The position numbers and the translations under genes are program-made. A DNA stretch of 64,000 nucleotides from Pseudomonadota bacterium (GTDB lineage: Bacteria > Desulfobacterota > Desulfobacteria > Desulfobacterales > Desulfobacteraceae). Each line of letters opens with the position of its first letter. The first letter of the stretch is position 1. The stretch lies in the NCBI GenBank assembly GCA_018821535.1, contig JAHJLV010000053.1:154607-218606 (forward strand), in the 5' to 3' direction. The notes below the pieces were generated by a model, which worked only from the letters and a program-made list of their open reading frames with translations, made no database searches and was not told the origin of the DNA. This document shows positions 52,747 through 61,543 of this stretch, one piece after another.

Positions 52747-54383
52747 GATATTTTTCCGTTTTTATTTATGGGCAGCTCTATGACAAATCTGGCGCCCTTT
52801 GGAACGTCAGGATTGAATCTTAAAGATCCGCCGTGATCGGTGATGATTCTGTGGCAGATGCTCAGCCCAATGCCTGAGCTGTTGGTTTTGGTCGTATAAA
52901 ACGGGTCGAATATTTTTGAATGACTGGACAAAGGGATGCCCGGGCCGGAATCTTCCACACAGATGACCACAGTGTCTTTTTTTGCGCAGGTTTTCAGCCG
53001 GATGATTTTTTCGCCGTCAAAATCCTTCATGGCCTCGGCAGCATTGGTGATCAGGTTTAAGACAACCTGTTCTATCAACAAAGGTTCATTCCAGCAGTCC
53101 GGGATATCCGGAGAAAGCTCCTTGATAAATTTAATCCCGTTTTTGCGCAGGGAAACCGATGTCAGTTTGGTCACGTCATCAATGTTTTTATTGATATTGG
53201 TCTTGATGAGATGAGGAGAGGCCGGTCTTGAAAAATCCATCACCCGCTTGATGATGGATTCAATCTTATCTGCGGCAAGCGTGACTTTGTCAATAATTGA
53301 AAGAACCGAGTTCACATCCCCCATGTTTTTATATATTTTTTTCAACGATTTCAGATAAATATAGATGCCGGACAACGGGTTTCTGATTTCATGGGCAATT
53401 CCTGCTGTGACCCGCCCAAGGGATGTCATCTTGTCCTGGATTCTTAAAAAGGTTTCCACCTCTTTGGAATCTGTAATGTCCATCAGATTGGTGATAATCG
53501 ATTCTTTGCCCAGATATTCGATTTTACGGGCCCGGACTGATGCCCATCGCAGTTGGGAATCTTCTTTTTCTTTTCCCTGGGGGTAATATCGAAAATCTGT
53601 ATCAATGTGTCTGATTCTGTCTGAAACAAGGTCGTTGTAAATGTTTTTGATGCCTGGCAGATCTTCGATATATATGTTTTTAAAATTCGGGGGTTCAAAC
53701 GCATCGATGATCTGGTGGTGGATTTTTCTTAACCCCGCATTTCCATATATTTTTTGATCATTCTGGAAAATTGCAATGCAGTTTAACGAGTTTTTAATCA
53801 GGGTTTCAAACCGAAGCTGGCTTTCTTCCAGTTCCTTGACTGCTTTTTTGCGTTTGACCTCCAGATCCATGCGGTAAAGGCCAAAGGCAATATCATCTGC
53901 AATTTCCTTTACAATATTTTTTTCAGTATCATCCAGGCTCAATTCCTGTGGAACGGACAGGACCAGGAATCCATAATTTTTGTCCTCATGGGTCAGGCGT
54001 GCGGCCATGGACCCTCTGCCGGAATATTTTTTTGACAAAAGGCAGTCCGGGCATTCTTTTACAGGATCGGCAACGCTGAAAACATCTTCGGATGCAAAGG
54101 TCTGTTCAATACAGCGGGTAAACGTTTTTTGTTTCAGGTGCGTGCGCATTTCATCGAACTGACTGCTGAATCCGGCCTGGGCAACCCTCTTGACATTCCG
54201 GTGTTTATCAATAAGTCCGATCCATGCATTATAATATCCTCTGGTTTCCACAAGAATATTGCAGATGCCGTTAATCAGTTTCTGCTTGTCGTTTTCTGTC
54301 ACCAGAAGTCTTCCCACGTCCCTGAAGGCCCGCAGAACAAGATTCAAATGTTTTATTTTTTGTATTTCATAGTCCGTATTCAC
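52743..54383 (-). CDS. GAF-PAS sensor histidine kinase
   Basis: 546 residues, soluble. About 15-180 is a GAF domain (FRDVGRLLVTENDKQKLING), about 200-315 a PAS domain, then HisKA with histidine in AGIAHEIRNPLSGIY and HATPase (LNLITNAAEAMKDF, EDSGPGIPLSSHSKIF, GIGLSICHRII). Two cysteines in the GAF domain (PDCLLSK) could bind a ligand or metal. It is first of the operon with the sigma-54 regulator and the amidase (4-bp overlaps). Confidence 0.92.
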   Translation of the reverse strand: MNTDYEIQKIKHLNLVLRAFRDVGRLLVTENDKQKLINGICNILVETRGYYNAWIGLIDKHRNVKRVAQAGFSSQFDEMRTHLKQKTFTRCIEQTFASEDVFSVADPVKECPDCLLSKKYSGRGSMAARLTHEDKNYGFLVLSVPQELSLDDTEKNIVKEIADDIAFGLYRMDLEVKRKKAVKELEESQLRFETLIKNSLNCIAIFQNDQKIYGNAGLRKIHHQIIDAFEPPNFKNIYIEDLPGIKNIYNDLVSDRIRHIDTDFRYYPQGKEKEDSQLRWASVRARKIEYLGKESIITNLMDITDSKEVETFLRIQDKMTSLGRVTAGIAHEIRNPLSGIYIYLKSLKKIYKNMGDVNSVLSIIDKVTLAADKIESIIKRVMDFSRPASPHLIKTNINKNIDDVTKLTSVSLRKNGIKFIKELSPDIPDCWNEPLLIEQVVLNLITNAAEAMKDFDGEKIIRLKTCAKKDTVVICVEDSGPGIPLSSHSKIFDPFYTTKTNSSGIGLSICHRIITDHGGSLRFNPDVPKGARFVIELPINKNGKIS

Positions 54384-54550
54384 TGTTGATCCTATAAGAA
54401 AGTCTTAAAATGTCAGCTTCTTACTTAAAAGTTTTTTAAGACAATCTCAAGGAAAAAGGTCAGGACCAGCATATGTAAAAAATTAAAATGATCCTTTCCA
54501 CGGCAGCAGGGTAATAGGTCCGATCACCCATTTTTTTTGCGATTGTCCTG

Positions 54551-57500
54551 CTAAATCATTGTTGACAGTTTGATCAGAACCTGGTCCAGTTTTTTGGTGG
54601 AAATTTTAGTGAGGGTTTTGATTTCCTGGGCAAAAAGGGAAATTTTATATTCTTCCAGCATCCAGTAAAATTCTTCCACCAGCGCTGTTTTCTGCTCCGA
54701 GGTGTTTTCACAAAGACCAGACAATTGCTGGTCTAAATGCCTTGTGTATTTGTTTAATTGCGCGGCCTTTTGTTCTTCTTTTGCTGGATCGTCAGCAGCT
54801 TTTTGTGCCCGGATTCTCAGACAGGCCACATATCGGTGAAGCTGTTTTGTTTTCTCATAGGAATAGAGTTCAGGAAAATTTGCCGGAACCAGATTTTTTA
54901 AGTCCGAAAACAGTCCGGACAGAATCTGAAAGGTTTTTGGTTTTTTCTGGTGGGTAAAGCTCAGTTTCTGGATCAGTTCAAAACAGGCCTGATATTCTTC
55001 GCCCAATTGCAGGATGGTTTTAATATACTCCTGCCCGGTCAGGTATAAATTTTTGATTTCCTTTTGTGCCTGGGCTTTAAAATCATGTTGTGTGCGGATG
55101 TTTTTTTCAAATACATGGGAGGTGATCTGCTCAAACAAAGTCGCCTGAAAAAGGGTCTGGCCGCTGAAAAACAGGGCCATTTTTTTAATGCCTGCAGATG
55201 CATTGATATCTTTTTTCAGAGCCTTGAACGCATGGGGATAGCTTAAGGCGAAAAGATATTTTATCCCCTTTTGATGATGGTCCAGTGCAGCTTTTTGTGA
55301 CCGGAAAAGGCAAAGGGCCAGGACAGGATTCTGGGTCTGGGTATGTTCTATCCGAAGCCCCGGATATCCTTTTTGTGTAAACGCATGATCGCCACGGGCA
55401 ACCGGGTTGACGATGATAAAATCTTCAAGATCATTGAAATTCCATTCAGTGACAGGTGATTTTTCATATTTTTTTTGTGCGGCCTTAAACACATGATCGT
55501 CGTCCGGAACCTGTTGACTTGAAAATTCCTTTAACACGGCAAAAGTTCTTCCCGCTTTTATTTCCCGGTCTTTTTCGTCCCGAATGGAAATCCGCATTTT
55601 CAGGTGATCGGGCAGGTCCTTGTCTGACCAGGCAGTGGCAGGGATAACCAGATTGAAATGTTCGCGTATAAACAAAGATAGCTGATTATATAAAGGCTGA
55701 TTGCTTTTGGGCATCCGGCTTGCAATAATGTCGGCTTTTTCGGAAACCGGCATCAGTTGGACCCTGTAATTTTTAGGCAATGCTTTTATCAGGGCAATGA
55801 TTTTTTCTTTAAAAAAGCCCGGCACCATTTTTTCAAGTTTGTGTCTGGATACAAGGGGCGCATTGTGTGCCGGTACCTTGATGGTGACGCCGTCTGTTTT
55901 TGATCCGGGATCAAACTGGTATTCAAGTGTAAAGCTGGCATTTTCCATGGCCAGCATATCCGGAAATAAAGACAGCTCCTCGTCATCCACCTGGGATTTC
56001 TGAAGATCTTCCAGTGTCATTTTTAAAAAATCCTGGCTGACCTGATCCTTGATGAATTTAGAAAAAGAGCGGATATCATAAAAGGGGCCGGGCATTCGTG
56101 ACCGGTAGAACATCAGGATCTCATTTTCCGAGGCCAGAATATCTTTTTTCCGGGTTTTGTCTTCAAGGGTTTCAATCTCTTCGATGAGCTGACGGTTATG
56201 TTCCATAAACTCAAAGGGCTGATGAATTTCTCCTTGAATCAGGGCATGGCGGATAAATATTTCACAGGACTCTTCCGGATTGATTTTTCCGTAAGCCACG
56301 CTTCTGTCATTGACAATGATCAGCCCGAACAAGGAGACCTGCTCTTTTGCAACCACTTCTCCGCGTTTTTTTTCCCAGTGGGGATCAGAATAGGTACGGG
56401 TGCATAAGGGTCTGGCAATTTCTTCCACCCATTCCGGGTCAATATTGGCAATGGTTCTGGCAAACAACTGGCTGGTCTTGACAAATTCGGCGGCCACAAT
56501 CCAGTTGCCCGGATTGGAAAAAAGGCCAGAGCCTGGGAATATCATGGCTTGCTGACCTTTTGCCGCATTAAAAATTTTGTTTTCCTTTTTATGGGCAATA
56601 TTGGACAGGTATCCGGCCAGCAGGGATTTATGAAGCGCAATATACAAGGGCCCCCCAAGGCTGAATGCTTTTGATTTCATGTCACGGGTCTCCAGCGGGG
56701 GCAATGCCTTGTTTTCCCCTTCCATGTCATGGTCTTTTAAAATTCTGACAATCTGGCCGTGGATATCATTCCATTCCCGGATGCGTTTGAAGGATAGATA
56801 ATGATCCTGGCAGAATTTTTTAAGCTGGGCCCTGGAATTTAATTTTTTTTCAGCCGCTTTATAGGCATTCCAGATGTTCAGGATGGTAATAAAATCAGAG
56901 CCGGGATCTTTGAACAGCGCATGTTTCTGATCTGCGGCCTGGGTTTTTTCTGCTGGCCGCTGCCGGGGATCTGAAATGGAAAGGGATGTGGCAATAATAA
57001 CGGCTTCATTCAGGCATTGGTTCTTTTTTGCTTCAATTAAAATCCGGGACAGTTTGGGGTCAATGGGCAGGCTTGCCATCAAACGACCGTTTCGGGTCAG
57101 GATATATTCTTTTTTCTCCTGTTTTTTTCCTGATTTTCCGGGAATGTCCTGTTTTTCTTTGATCGCACCCAGTTCAATCAGGGTATCAAATCCATCCTTT
57201 ATGCTTTTGGGGGTGGGCGCATCTATAAAAGGAAAAGTGGATACATCCCCCAGATTTAAGGCAATCATCCGCAAAATAACCTCGGCAAGATTGCTTCGCA
57301 GAATCTCAGGGGTGGTGAAAAAGGGTCTTGAACCATAATCATTTTCATCAAACAGCCGGATACAGACCCCGTTTTCCACCCGGCCGCACCGGCCGGCCCG
57401 CTGGTTGGCAGAAGACTGGGAAATCGGGCTGACCGGAAGGGCTGTGGTCCGTGTTCGGGGTGAATAGCGCGGAATCCTGGCAAGGCCTGTGTCCACCACA

Positions 57501-58459
57501 TATTTGATGCCTGGAATGGTTAAAGACGTTTCTGCCACATTGGTGGAAACAATGACTTTTCGTCCGGTCTGGCTGGCAAAGATTTTATCCTGCTCGCCTG
57601 CGGACAGCCTTGCAAATAATGGCAGGATGGTGGCCCCGGCATATTTTTTTGCCCGGATCAGTTCCATGGTTTCGCCGATATCCTGTTCTGTGGGCATGAA
57701 TACCAGAATGTCTCCTGAACCCCTTTTGGACAGCAGCATTCCCACGGCATCTGCCGCAGCTTCAACATACCCCTGATCTTCAAGGGACTGTTTTTCATCA
57801 TCCGGGTTTAAAAACGGCTGATACCGGATTTCCACCGGAAACATCCGCCCGGAGACCTCGATAATGGGTGCATTGTTAAAGGCTTTGGAGAATTTTTCAG
57901 TGTCAATGGTGGCAGAGGTGATGATCAGTTTCAGGTCTTTTCGTTTCTGCACCAGTTTTCGCAGAATCCCCAGGGTGAAATCAATATTCAGGCTGCGTTC
58001 ATGGGCTTCGTCCACGATAATAGTGTCATATGCACTCAAGGTGCGGTCTGCCTGGGTTTCGGCAAGCAATATGCCGTCGGTCATCAGTTTTATGCAGGAT
58101 TTGGGACTGGTTCTGTCATCAAAGCGGATCTTGTAGCCCACGGACTGGCCCATGGGTTCATTGAGTTCCTGTGCTATTCTTTTTGCCACATTGATGGCTG
58201 CAATCCGTCGGGGCTGTGTACAGCCGATCATGCCTGCAGTTCCCCGCCCGGCTTCGACACAGAATTTGGGAATCTGGGTGGTCTTGCCAGACCCGGTTTC
58301 ACCGGAAATAATCACCACGGAATTTTCCCGGATCGCCGTGATGATATCCTCTTTTCGATCCGTGATCGGCAGATCCGGATTATAAGTGATACGTGACGGC
58401 CGGTTCAGTGGCTTTGGGGAACGTTTTTTCCCGGGTTTTATGTCTTTAGATGTATCCAT
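54551..58459 (-). CDS. hrpA: ATP-dependent RNA helicase HrpA
   Basis: 1302 residues, matching the large HrpA-type DEAH/RHA helicase. Motif I is GETGSGKTTQIPKF, motif II DEAHERSL, motif III SATIDTEKF and motif VI QRAGRCGR. HA2, OB-fold and the long DUF3418-type C-terminal part complete it. It unwinds RNA or messenger-protein complexes; in E. coli HrpA rescues stalled ribosomes. It is a single gene on this strand with gene-free stretches of 167 and 233 bp on its sides, in which I see nothing else. Confidence 0.95.
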   Translation of the reverse strand: MDTSKDIKPGKKRSPKPLNRPSRITYNPDLPITDRKEDIITAIRENSVVIISGETGSGKTTQIPKFCVEAGRGTAGMIGCTQPRRIAAINVAKRIAQELNEPMGQSVGYKIRFDDRTSPKSCIKLMTDGILLAETQADRTLSAYDTIIVDEAHERSLNIDFTLGILRKLVQKRKDLKLIITSATIDTEKFSKAFNNAPIIEVSGRMFPVEIRYQPFLNPDDEKQSLEDQGYVEAAADAVGMLLSKRGSGDILVFMPTEQDIGETMELIRAKKYAGATILPLFARLSAGEQDKIFASQTGRKVIVSTNVAETSLTIPGIKYVVDTGLARIPRYSPRTRTTALPVSPISQSSANQRAGRCGRVENGVCIRLFDENDYGSRPFFTTPEILRSNLAEVILRMIALNLGDVSTFPFIDAPTPKSIKDGFDTLIELGAIKEKQDIPGKSGKKQEKKEYILTRNGRLMASLPIDPKLSRILIEAKKNQCLNEAVIIATSLSISDPRQRPAEKTQAADQKHALFKDPGSDFITILNIWNAYKAAEKKLNSRAQLKKFCQDHYLSFKRIREWNDIHGQIVRILKDHDMEGENKALPPLETRDMKSKAFSLGGPLYIALHKSLLAGYLSNIAHKKENKIFNAAKGQQAMIFPGSGLFSNPGNWIVAAEFVKTSQLFARTIANIDPEWVEEIARPLCTRTYSDPHWEKKRGEVVAKEQVSLFGLIIVNDRSVAYGKINPEESCEIFIRHALIQGEIHQPFEFMEHNRQLIEEIETLEDKTRKKDILASENEILMFYRSRMPGPFYDIRSFSKFIKDQVSQDFLKMTLEDLQKSQVDDEELSLFPDMLAMENASFTLEYQFDPGSKTDGVTIKVPAHNAPLVSRHKLEKMVPGFFKEKIIALIKALPKNYRVQLMPVSEKADIIASRMPKSNQPLYNQLSLFIREHFNLVIPATAWSDKDLPDHLKMRISIRDEKDREIKAGRTFAVLKEFSSQQVPDDDHVFKAAQKKYEKSPVTEWNFNDLEDFIIVNPVARGDHAFTQKGYPGLRIEHTQTQNPVLALCLFRSQKAALDHHQKGIKYLFALSYPHAFKALKKDINASAGIKKMALFFSGQTLFQATLFEQITSHVFEKNIRTQHDFKAQAQKEIKNLYLTGQEYIKTILQLGEEYQACFELIQKLSFTHQKKPKTFQILSGLFSDLKNLVPANFPELYSYEKTKQLHRYVACLRIRAQKAADDPAKEEQKAAQLNKYTRHLDQQLSGLCENTSEQKTALVEEFYWMLEEYKISLFAQEIKTLTKISTKKLDQVLIKLSTMI

Positions 58460-58692
58460 TGCCTCTGAATAGTAACTGAAAGTTTTAAAATGTCAAATTC
58501 CAACCCATGAAAACTGCATTCTAACTGCAGGGCAATTGCGTATAAATATAAAAAGACCCGATGTGCTGAGTTCTCAATACGCTGCTGCTTCTGAGCCCGG
58601 CTTCTGCAATATTTAGCCATCTTTACAATGAGCAAAGGATTGTTATTGTATATACATACACCTTCTGTAAACCCTGTAAATAAGGAGGTCCC

Positions 58693-58956
58693 ATGTATCA
58701 GAAAAATCAAATATGCGAAAAAATAAAATCCATATACCCGGATGTTGGAAAATGCGGTATCGATATCCAGGTAGATTTTGATCATAGCAACAAAGCCTGG
58801 GTTGTTTTATTAAAGAAAGACGATCAGGAATTGAAAACATTTCTTGACTCTGAAGATGCGGATATCTGTATGGAGAAAAAGCAGTGTATCGGGCTCGGGT
58901 GGCAGATATACCAGTTAAAAGACAATATCAGTCAATTGGCAGCAGGGTATGCATAA
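58693..58956 (+). CDS. Uncharacterised small protein (87 aa)
   Basis: An 87-residue acidic protein that I do not recognise. It has a strong ribosome site (AAGGAGGT, 4-5 bases before the ATG) and a plausible alpha/beta pattern (GIDIQVDFDHSNKAWVVLLKK, FLDSEDADICMEKKQCIGLGWQ). It has two cysteines and no signal peptide or TM helix. The Cys-rich gene at 58982 follows 25 bp later and probably shares its transcript. Confidence 0.72.
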   Translation: MYQKNQICEKIKSIYPDVGKCGIDIQVDFDHSNKAWVVLLKKDDQELKTFLDSEDADICMEKKQCIGLGWQIYQLKDNISQLAAGYA

Positions 58957-58981
58957 ATTGTGACAAAAGGAATCAAAGAAA

Positions 58982-59152
58982 ATGAAATCTCAAAAGGTTT
59001 GCCCAAAGTGCAAAGGTAAAAAACGAATTGTTGGCAATTGTGAATGTGATGCTGAATGGCGAAGCATGGACAGCGAAAACGGATTTGATGACTGCCAGTG
59101 CGAGCCGGATGTTGAGTGTCCGGACTGCCAGGGCAAAGGATACATTGAATGA
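58982..59152 (+). CDS. Small Cys-rich zinc-finger-like protein (56 aa)
   Basis: 56 codons. The translation has four cysteine clusters, CPKCKGKK, CECD, CQCEP and CPDCQGKGY, resembling the CxxCxGxG pairs of the DnaJ zinc domain, so a zinc-ribbon or DnaJ-like protein-binding module is likely. AAGGA precedes the ATG by about 9 bases. It follows the 87-residue gene by 25 bp and is closed by the perfect hairpin at 59196-59232. No partner chaperone gene is adjacent, although an Hsp20-like gene is convergent. Confidence 0.72.
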   Translation: MKSQKVCPKCKGKKRIVGNCECDAEWRSMDSENGFDDCQCEPDVECPDCQGKGYIE

Positions 59153-59195
59153 TTTGAAAACAGATACTCTGGTCTGCTGATTGTTTCTAAAAATA

Positions 59196-59235
59196 AATTC
59201 AGGGCAGCACCGTTAAAGTGCTGCCCTGAATTATT
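59196..59235. terminator. Strong bidirectional terminator
   Basis: AATTCAGGGCAGCAC (59196-59210) and GTGCTGCCCTGAATT (59218-59232) form a perfect 15-bp stem with a 7-nt loop, flanked by AT-rich tracts on both sides. It lies between the convergent Cys-rich and Hsp20-like genes and can stop both. Confidence 0.85.
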
Positions 59236-59274
59236 CGTCATGCATATTTCAGTGACGTTTAGTACACTGCTGTT

Positions 59275-59586
59275 TTAATGAATAGTCACATTATATGCGT
59301 TTTCCCATGGATCCTTAAAGGGAATATTAATAAGGAGAAGCCCGTTTTCATAATTGGCTTCTGTTTTCTCGATTTCAACCGGGCAGCAAAAAGCTCCCGT
59401 GGAAACATATTCCGCATCCTCTTTTCCAGCTCTCAGGCTGAAACTGTCGGCATTCAATTTTAGATCAATATCTTCTTTTTTCACACCCGGAATTGTAAAC
59501 TCAAGGTGCAGGGAAGATTTTTCATCATCCACACAGGAACAGAGCTCAGCGGGTAGTTTTCTTTTTTCAATGCTTGATTCTTTCAT
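59275..59586 (-). CDS. Hsp20/alpha-crystallin-like small heat-shock protein
   Basis: 103 residues, short for the family. It shows the alpha-crystallin core (LHLEFTIPGVKKEDIDLKLNAD, abbreviated: FTIPGVKKEDIDLKL), the RAGKED loop and ENGLLLINIPF near the end. It should hold unfolding proteins. The ATG at 59586 has AAGGAGG 8-9 bases upstream; a frame to 59607 starts inside that site. It has cysteines in the N-terminal and central parts (ELCSCVDD, GAFCCPV), rare for Hsp20. Confidence 0.8.
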   Translation of the reverse strand: MKESSIEKRKLPAELCSCVDDEKSSLHLEFTIPGVKKEDIDLKLNADSFSLRAGKEDAEYVSTGAFCCPVEIEKTEANYENGLLLINIPFKDPWENAYNVTIH

Positions 59587-59610
59587 TATCGTCACCTCCT
59601 TGAACATAAG

Positions 59611-59702
59611 GATGTTTTTAATCGTTTGGGTTTAACTTGTGTATCATCAGACAGAATATCTGTCTTCAGGATACAAAAAATAGTATAAGACCGTTTTTTG
59701 AA
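59611..59702 (+). repeat. 91-nt direct repeat, copy 1
   Basis: Begins GATGTTTTTAATCGT and ends CCGTTTTTTGAA. It matches 60345-60435 with nine differences and one single-T indel, about 89 percent identity by eye. Inside it AGACAG-AATAT-CTGTCT (59649-59665) is a perfect small hairpin. It lies in the 282-bp stretch between the Hsp20-like gene and the hypothetical gene at 59869, on the promoter side of both. A short frame (59637-59882) crossing it is not convincing. Confidence 0.88.
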
Positions 59703-59868
59703 AATACAATTCAAGAACCCGTATATAATATGTCCAGTGGCAGATGGTCCAATGCCGGATTCCCACCGGTCTTTTCGGGACAGTGGAATTTAAAGGTTGA
59801 AAAGATCTGGCTGCTGCTTATTTTTCAGGTCATAGGTTTCTCACCTTTTTCAATAAGGAGATATAGAC

Positions 59869-60288
59869 ATGAACGATACTGAAAACTTACATTTAAAAGT
59901 GCAGGAACTCTGTGATTGCTTTTCAACCACAGACCCGCTCAAGGAAATGTCGGAACTTAAAAATGATAAAAACAGTCTTGATGCTGCTTTGAAATGGCTG
60001 GCATTGAGCGTGCTTCACGGCATAAACAATAATGCAAAGGAAGTCTCCATCCGGCAGGATGAGGATGGAAAAGTGTCCGTGGTTGCCGAATACCGGGATA
60101 CTGAGCTTCCCTCACCCGGTCCCGATATAGCTGCCACTGTTTTTGAGGCGGTCCGGGAAATGACCCATATTGACGGTGATAAGGGGAAGATCAAATTTGC
60201 CATGGGTGTCCGGGATTCAAGCCTTGACTTGAACATCAGCGTTAAAAATAAAGATGGCAACCGGAAAATATCCATTAAATTTCCATAA
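59869..60288 (+). CDS. Hypothetical protein flanked by direct repeats (139 aa)
   Basis: 139 residues that I do not recognise. The N-terminal half is helical and acidic; the rest is a beta-rich pattern (VSIRQDEDGKVSVVAEYRD, KIKFAMGVRDSSLDLNISVKN). It has no signal or TM segment. A good ribosome site (AAGGAGA) precedes the ATG by 7-8 bases. The gene sits exactly between two 91-nt direct repeats, so it may have moved or been duplicated as a unit. Confidence 0.7.
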   Translation: MNDTENLHLKVQELCDCFSTTDPLKEMSELKNDKNSLDAALKWLALSVLHGINNNAKEVSIRQDEDGKVSVVAEYRDTELPSPGPDIAATVFEAVREMTHIDGDKGKIKFAMGVRDSSLDLNISVKNKDGNRKISIKFP

Positions 60289-60344
60289 TCGTTGATGGTG
60301 TTGTCCATTTGCAGATAAAGCCATAAGGGGGAATGATGATGGAG

Positions 60345-60435
60345 GATGTTTTTAATCGTCTTGGCTTAACGTGTGTATCCTCAGGCAGAATATTTGTCTT
60401 CAGGATACAAAAAATACGATAAGACCGTTTTTGAA
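60345..60435 (+). repeat. 91-nt direct repeat, copy 2
   Basis: Second copy of the 59611-59702 repeat. Here the hairpin reads AGGCAG-AATAT-TTGTCT (60383-60399): both substitutions keep pairing in plus-strand RNA through G-U pairs but would break it on the minus strand. It lies between the convergent genes at 60288 and 60458. Confidence 0.88.
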
Positions 60436-60457
60436 CATCCTCTATCAAGGACTATTT

Positions 60458-60721
60458 TCATTTGGTATTTCTAACTTTTTTAATACTATCTGCGATATCA
60501 GCCTTTTGCAGCCCCGCATGTTTACCTGCTTTTTTTGCTTTTGATATCAGATCATCGAAATCTTCAATCGAGGGTGGAGTAATATTTTTCAGGATCACAA
60601 CATCATTTTCGCCAACAACAACAAATTGCGCCCCTGTTTTTAGGTTTAGCCGCTTCCGTATTTCTTCTGGAATTACAATTTGACCTTTTGATGACATTTT
60701 GGTTGTCGCAAGATTTGTCAT
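60458..60721 (-). CDS. AbrB/MazE-type antitoxin-like DNA-binding protein
   Basis: 87 residues. The N-terminal swapped-hairpin domain is clear (LATTKMSSKGQIVIPEEIRKRLNL, shortened: SSKGQIVIPEEIRKRL), followed by a C-terminal helical part (EDFDDLISKAKKAGKHAG) that in related proteins covers the toxin. The ATG at 60721 has GGAG 6 bases upstream; the frame before it begins with TTG. No toxin follows it; the nearest is the vapC upstream, which already has its own vapB. A perfect 18-bp palindrome lies just upstream (60743-60760). Confidence 0.85.
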   Translation of the reverse strand: MTNLATTKMSSKGQIVIPEEIRKRLNLKTGAQFVVVGENDVVILKNITPPSIEDFDDLISKAKKAGKHAGLQKADIADSIKKVRNTK

Positions 60722-60742
60722 AGTATTCTCCAAAATGATATT

Positions 60743-60760
60743 AATCTTACTGGTAAGATT
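60743..60760. promoter_or_regulatory. Palindromic operator of the AbrB-type gene
   Basis: AATCTTAC-TG-GTAAGATT is a perfect 8+2+8 palindrome, 21 bp before the ATG at 60721 in the 73-bp gap after vapC. The place and form fit an autoregulatory site of the AbrB/MazE family. Confidence 0.6.
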
Positions 60761-60794
60761 GTGCCAGAAATTGATTTCAACGGCAAATTATTTT

Positions 60795-61160
60795 TTATCT
60801 CCTTGGATACGAAACGCCAAGGTCTATTGCCGCATCATTGAGACGTCGATCATAAGTCCAAAGGAGGACATTGCCTATAATAGCCGAAGCTAATAAATGA
60901 ATATCTACGTATCCAAGGCCACGCCCCATTAGTGTATTGTTTTCGATAAAGTCTAAGAATTCTGTAGCCTCAACAACAGGCGATGAGGGAAGTGCCTGGA
61001 GGAGCATTAAAATTTCTGCTCGATTGCCCAAGTTACCACAGGCTAACTCTCCAATAATAAACGGATGACATGCAACAAAACCTGCATTCAATTGAGAAAT
61101 GAGCTCAGTATCAGATTCTCTGAAATGTTTGATCCAAACATTTGTGTCGGCAAGAATCAT
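60795..61160 (-). CDS. vapC: PIN-domain toxin VapC
   Basis: 121 residues, full PIN domain. The four acidic active-site residues are visible: Asp in LADTNVW, Glu in IIGELACG, Asp in GYVDIHLLASA and Asp in WTYDRRLN. It should be a Mg-dependent RNase that cuts tRNA or rRNA when free of antitoxin. It begins 3 bp after the vapB stop on the same strand. A serine/threonine-rich hydrophobic stretch is absent, so it is cytoplasmic. Confidence 0.93.
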   Translation of the reverse strand: MILADTNVWIKHFRESDTELISQLNAGFVACHPFIIGELACGNLGNRAEILMLLQALPSSPVVEATEFLDFIENNTLMGRGLGYVDIHLLASAIIGNVLLWTYDRRLNDAAIDLGVSYPRR

Positions 61161-61163
61161 TTT

Positions 61164-61358
61164 TTATGACTCCAATCTTCGTCGCCTTGGCATCTGGATT
61201 TTTTTCTCGCTTCCTCCAAGTGCAGCTAAACGCTTACTGCTCTCCAGACTGATCAGGGCTTCAAGCCCTTTACGAACAAGAGATGTTTTTTCTTTTATTC
61301 CGGTAAGTTTGGATGCTCTATCAACAAGCTCATCTTCGATATTCAACGTGGTTCTCAT
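61164..61358 (-). CDS. vapB: VapB-type antitoxin (ribbon-helix-helix)
   Basis: 64 residues starting MRTTLNIEDELVDRASKLTG, the beta strand and helix of the VapB/DUF2191 class, and ending in a basic tail (MPRRRRLES). The start at 61358 follows GGGGGA at 5 bases; the longer frame to 61406 runs through the promoter region. It should neutralise VapC and repress its own operon. The operator-like repeats lie directly upstream. Confidence 0.9.
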   Translation of the reverse strand: MRTTLNIEDELVDRASKLTGIKEKTSLVRKGLEALISLESSKRLAALGGSEKKIQMPRRRRLES

Positions 61359-61369
61359 TTTTATCCCCC

Positions 61370-61403
61370 AATATGTGCATATATGATACATATTAATGTG
61401 CAT
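61370..61403. promoter_or_regulatory. Candidate VapBC operator repeats
   Basis: ATGTGCAT occurs at 61373-61380 and again at 61396-61403, 23 bp apart, and AATATG (61370-61375) faces CATATT (61389-61394). The cluster lies 12-45 bp before vapB, the usual site of autoregulation. Confidence 0.4.
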
Positions 61404-61543
61404 CATTTAGATGGATAATGCAAGAAATTTAAGGATAGCTATCATATGGGATTATAAACACAAAAAAACCAATAAAAATATTTCGCCTCATTTTATAGTG
61501 TTCCAGATTATCAAGTTTATCCATTTTTTTGTTCTGCTTGAAA

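Noticed and set aside
59637..59882. 81-codon plus-strand frame before the hypothetical gene
   Set aside because: Runs through the direct repeat and overlaps the ribosome site and start of the better gene at 59869; no good start site.
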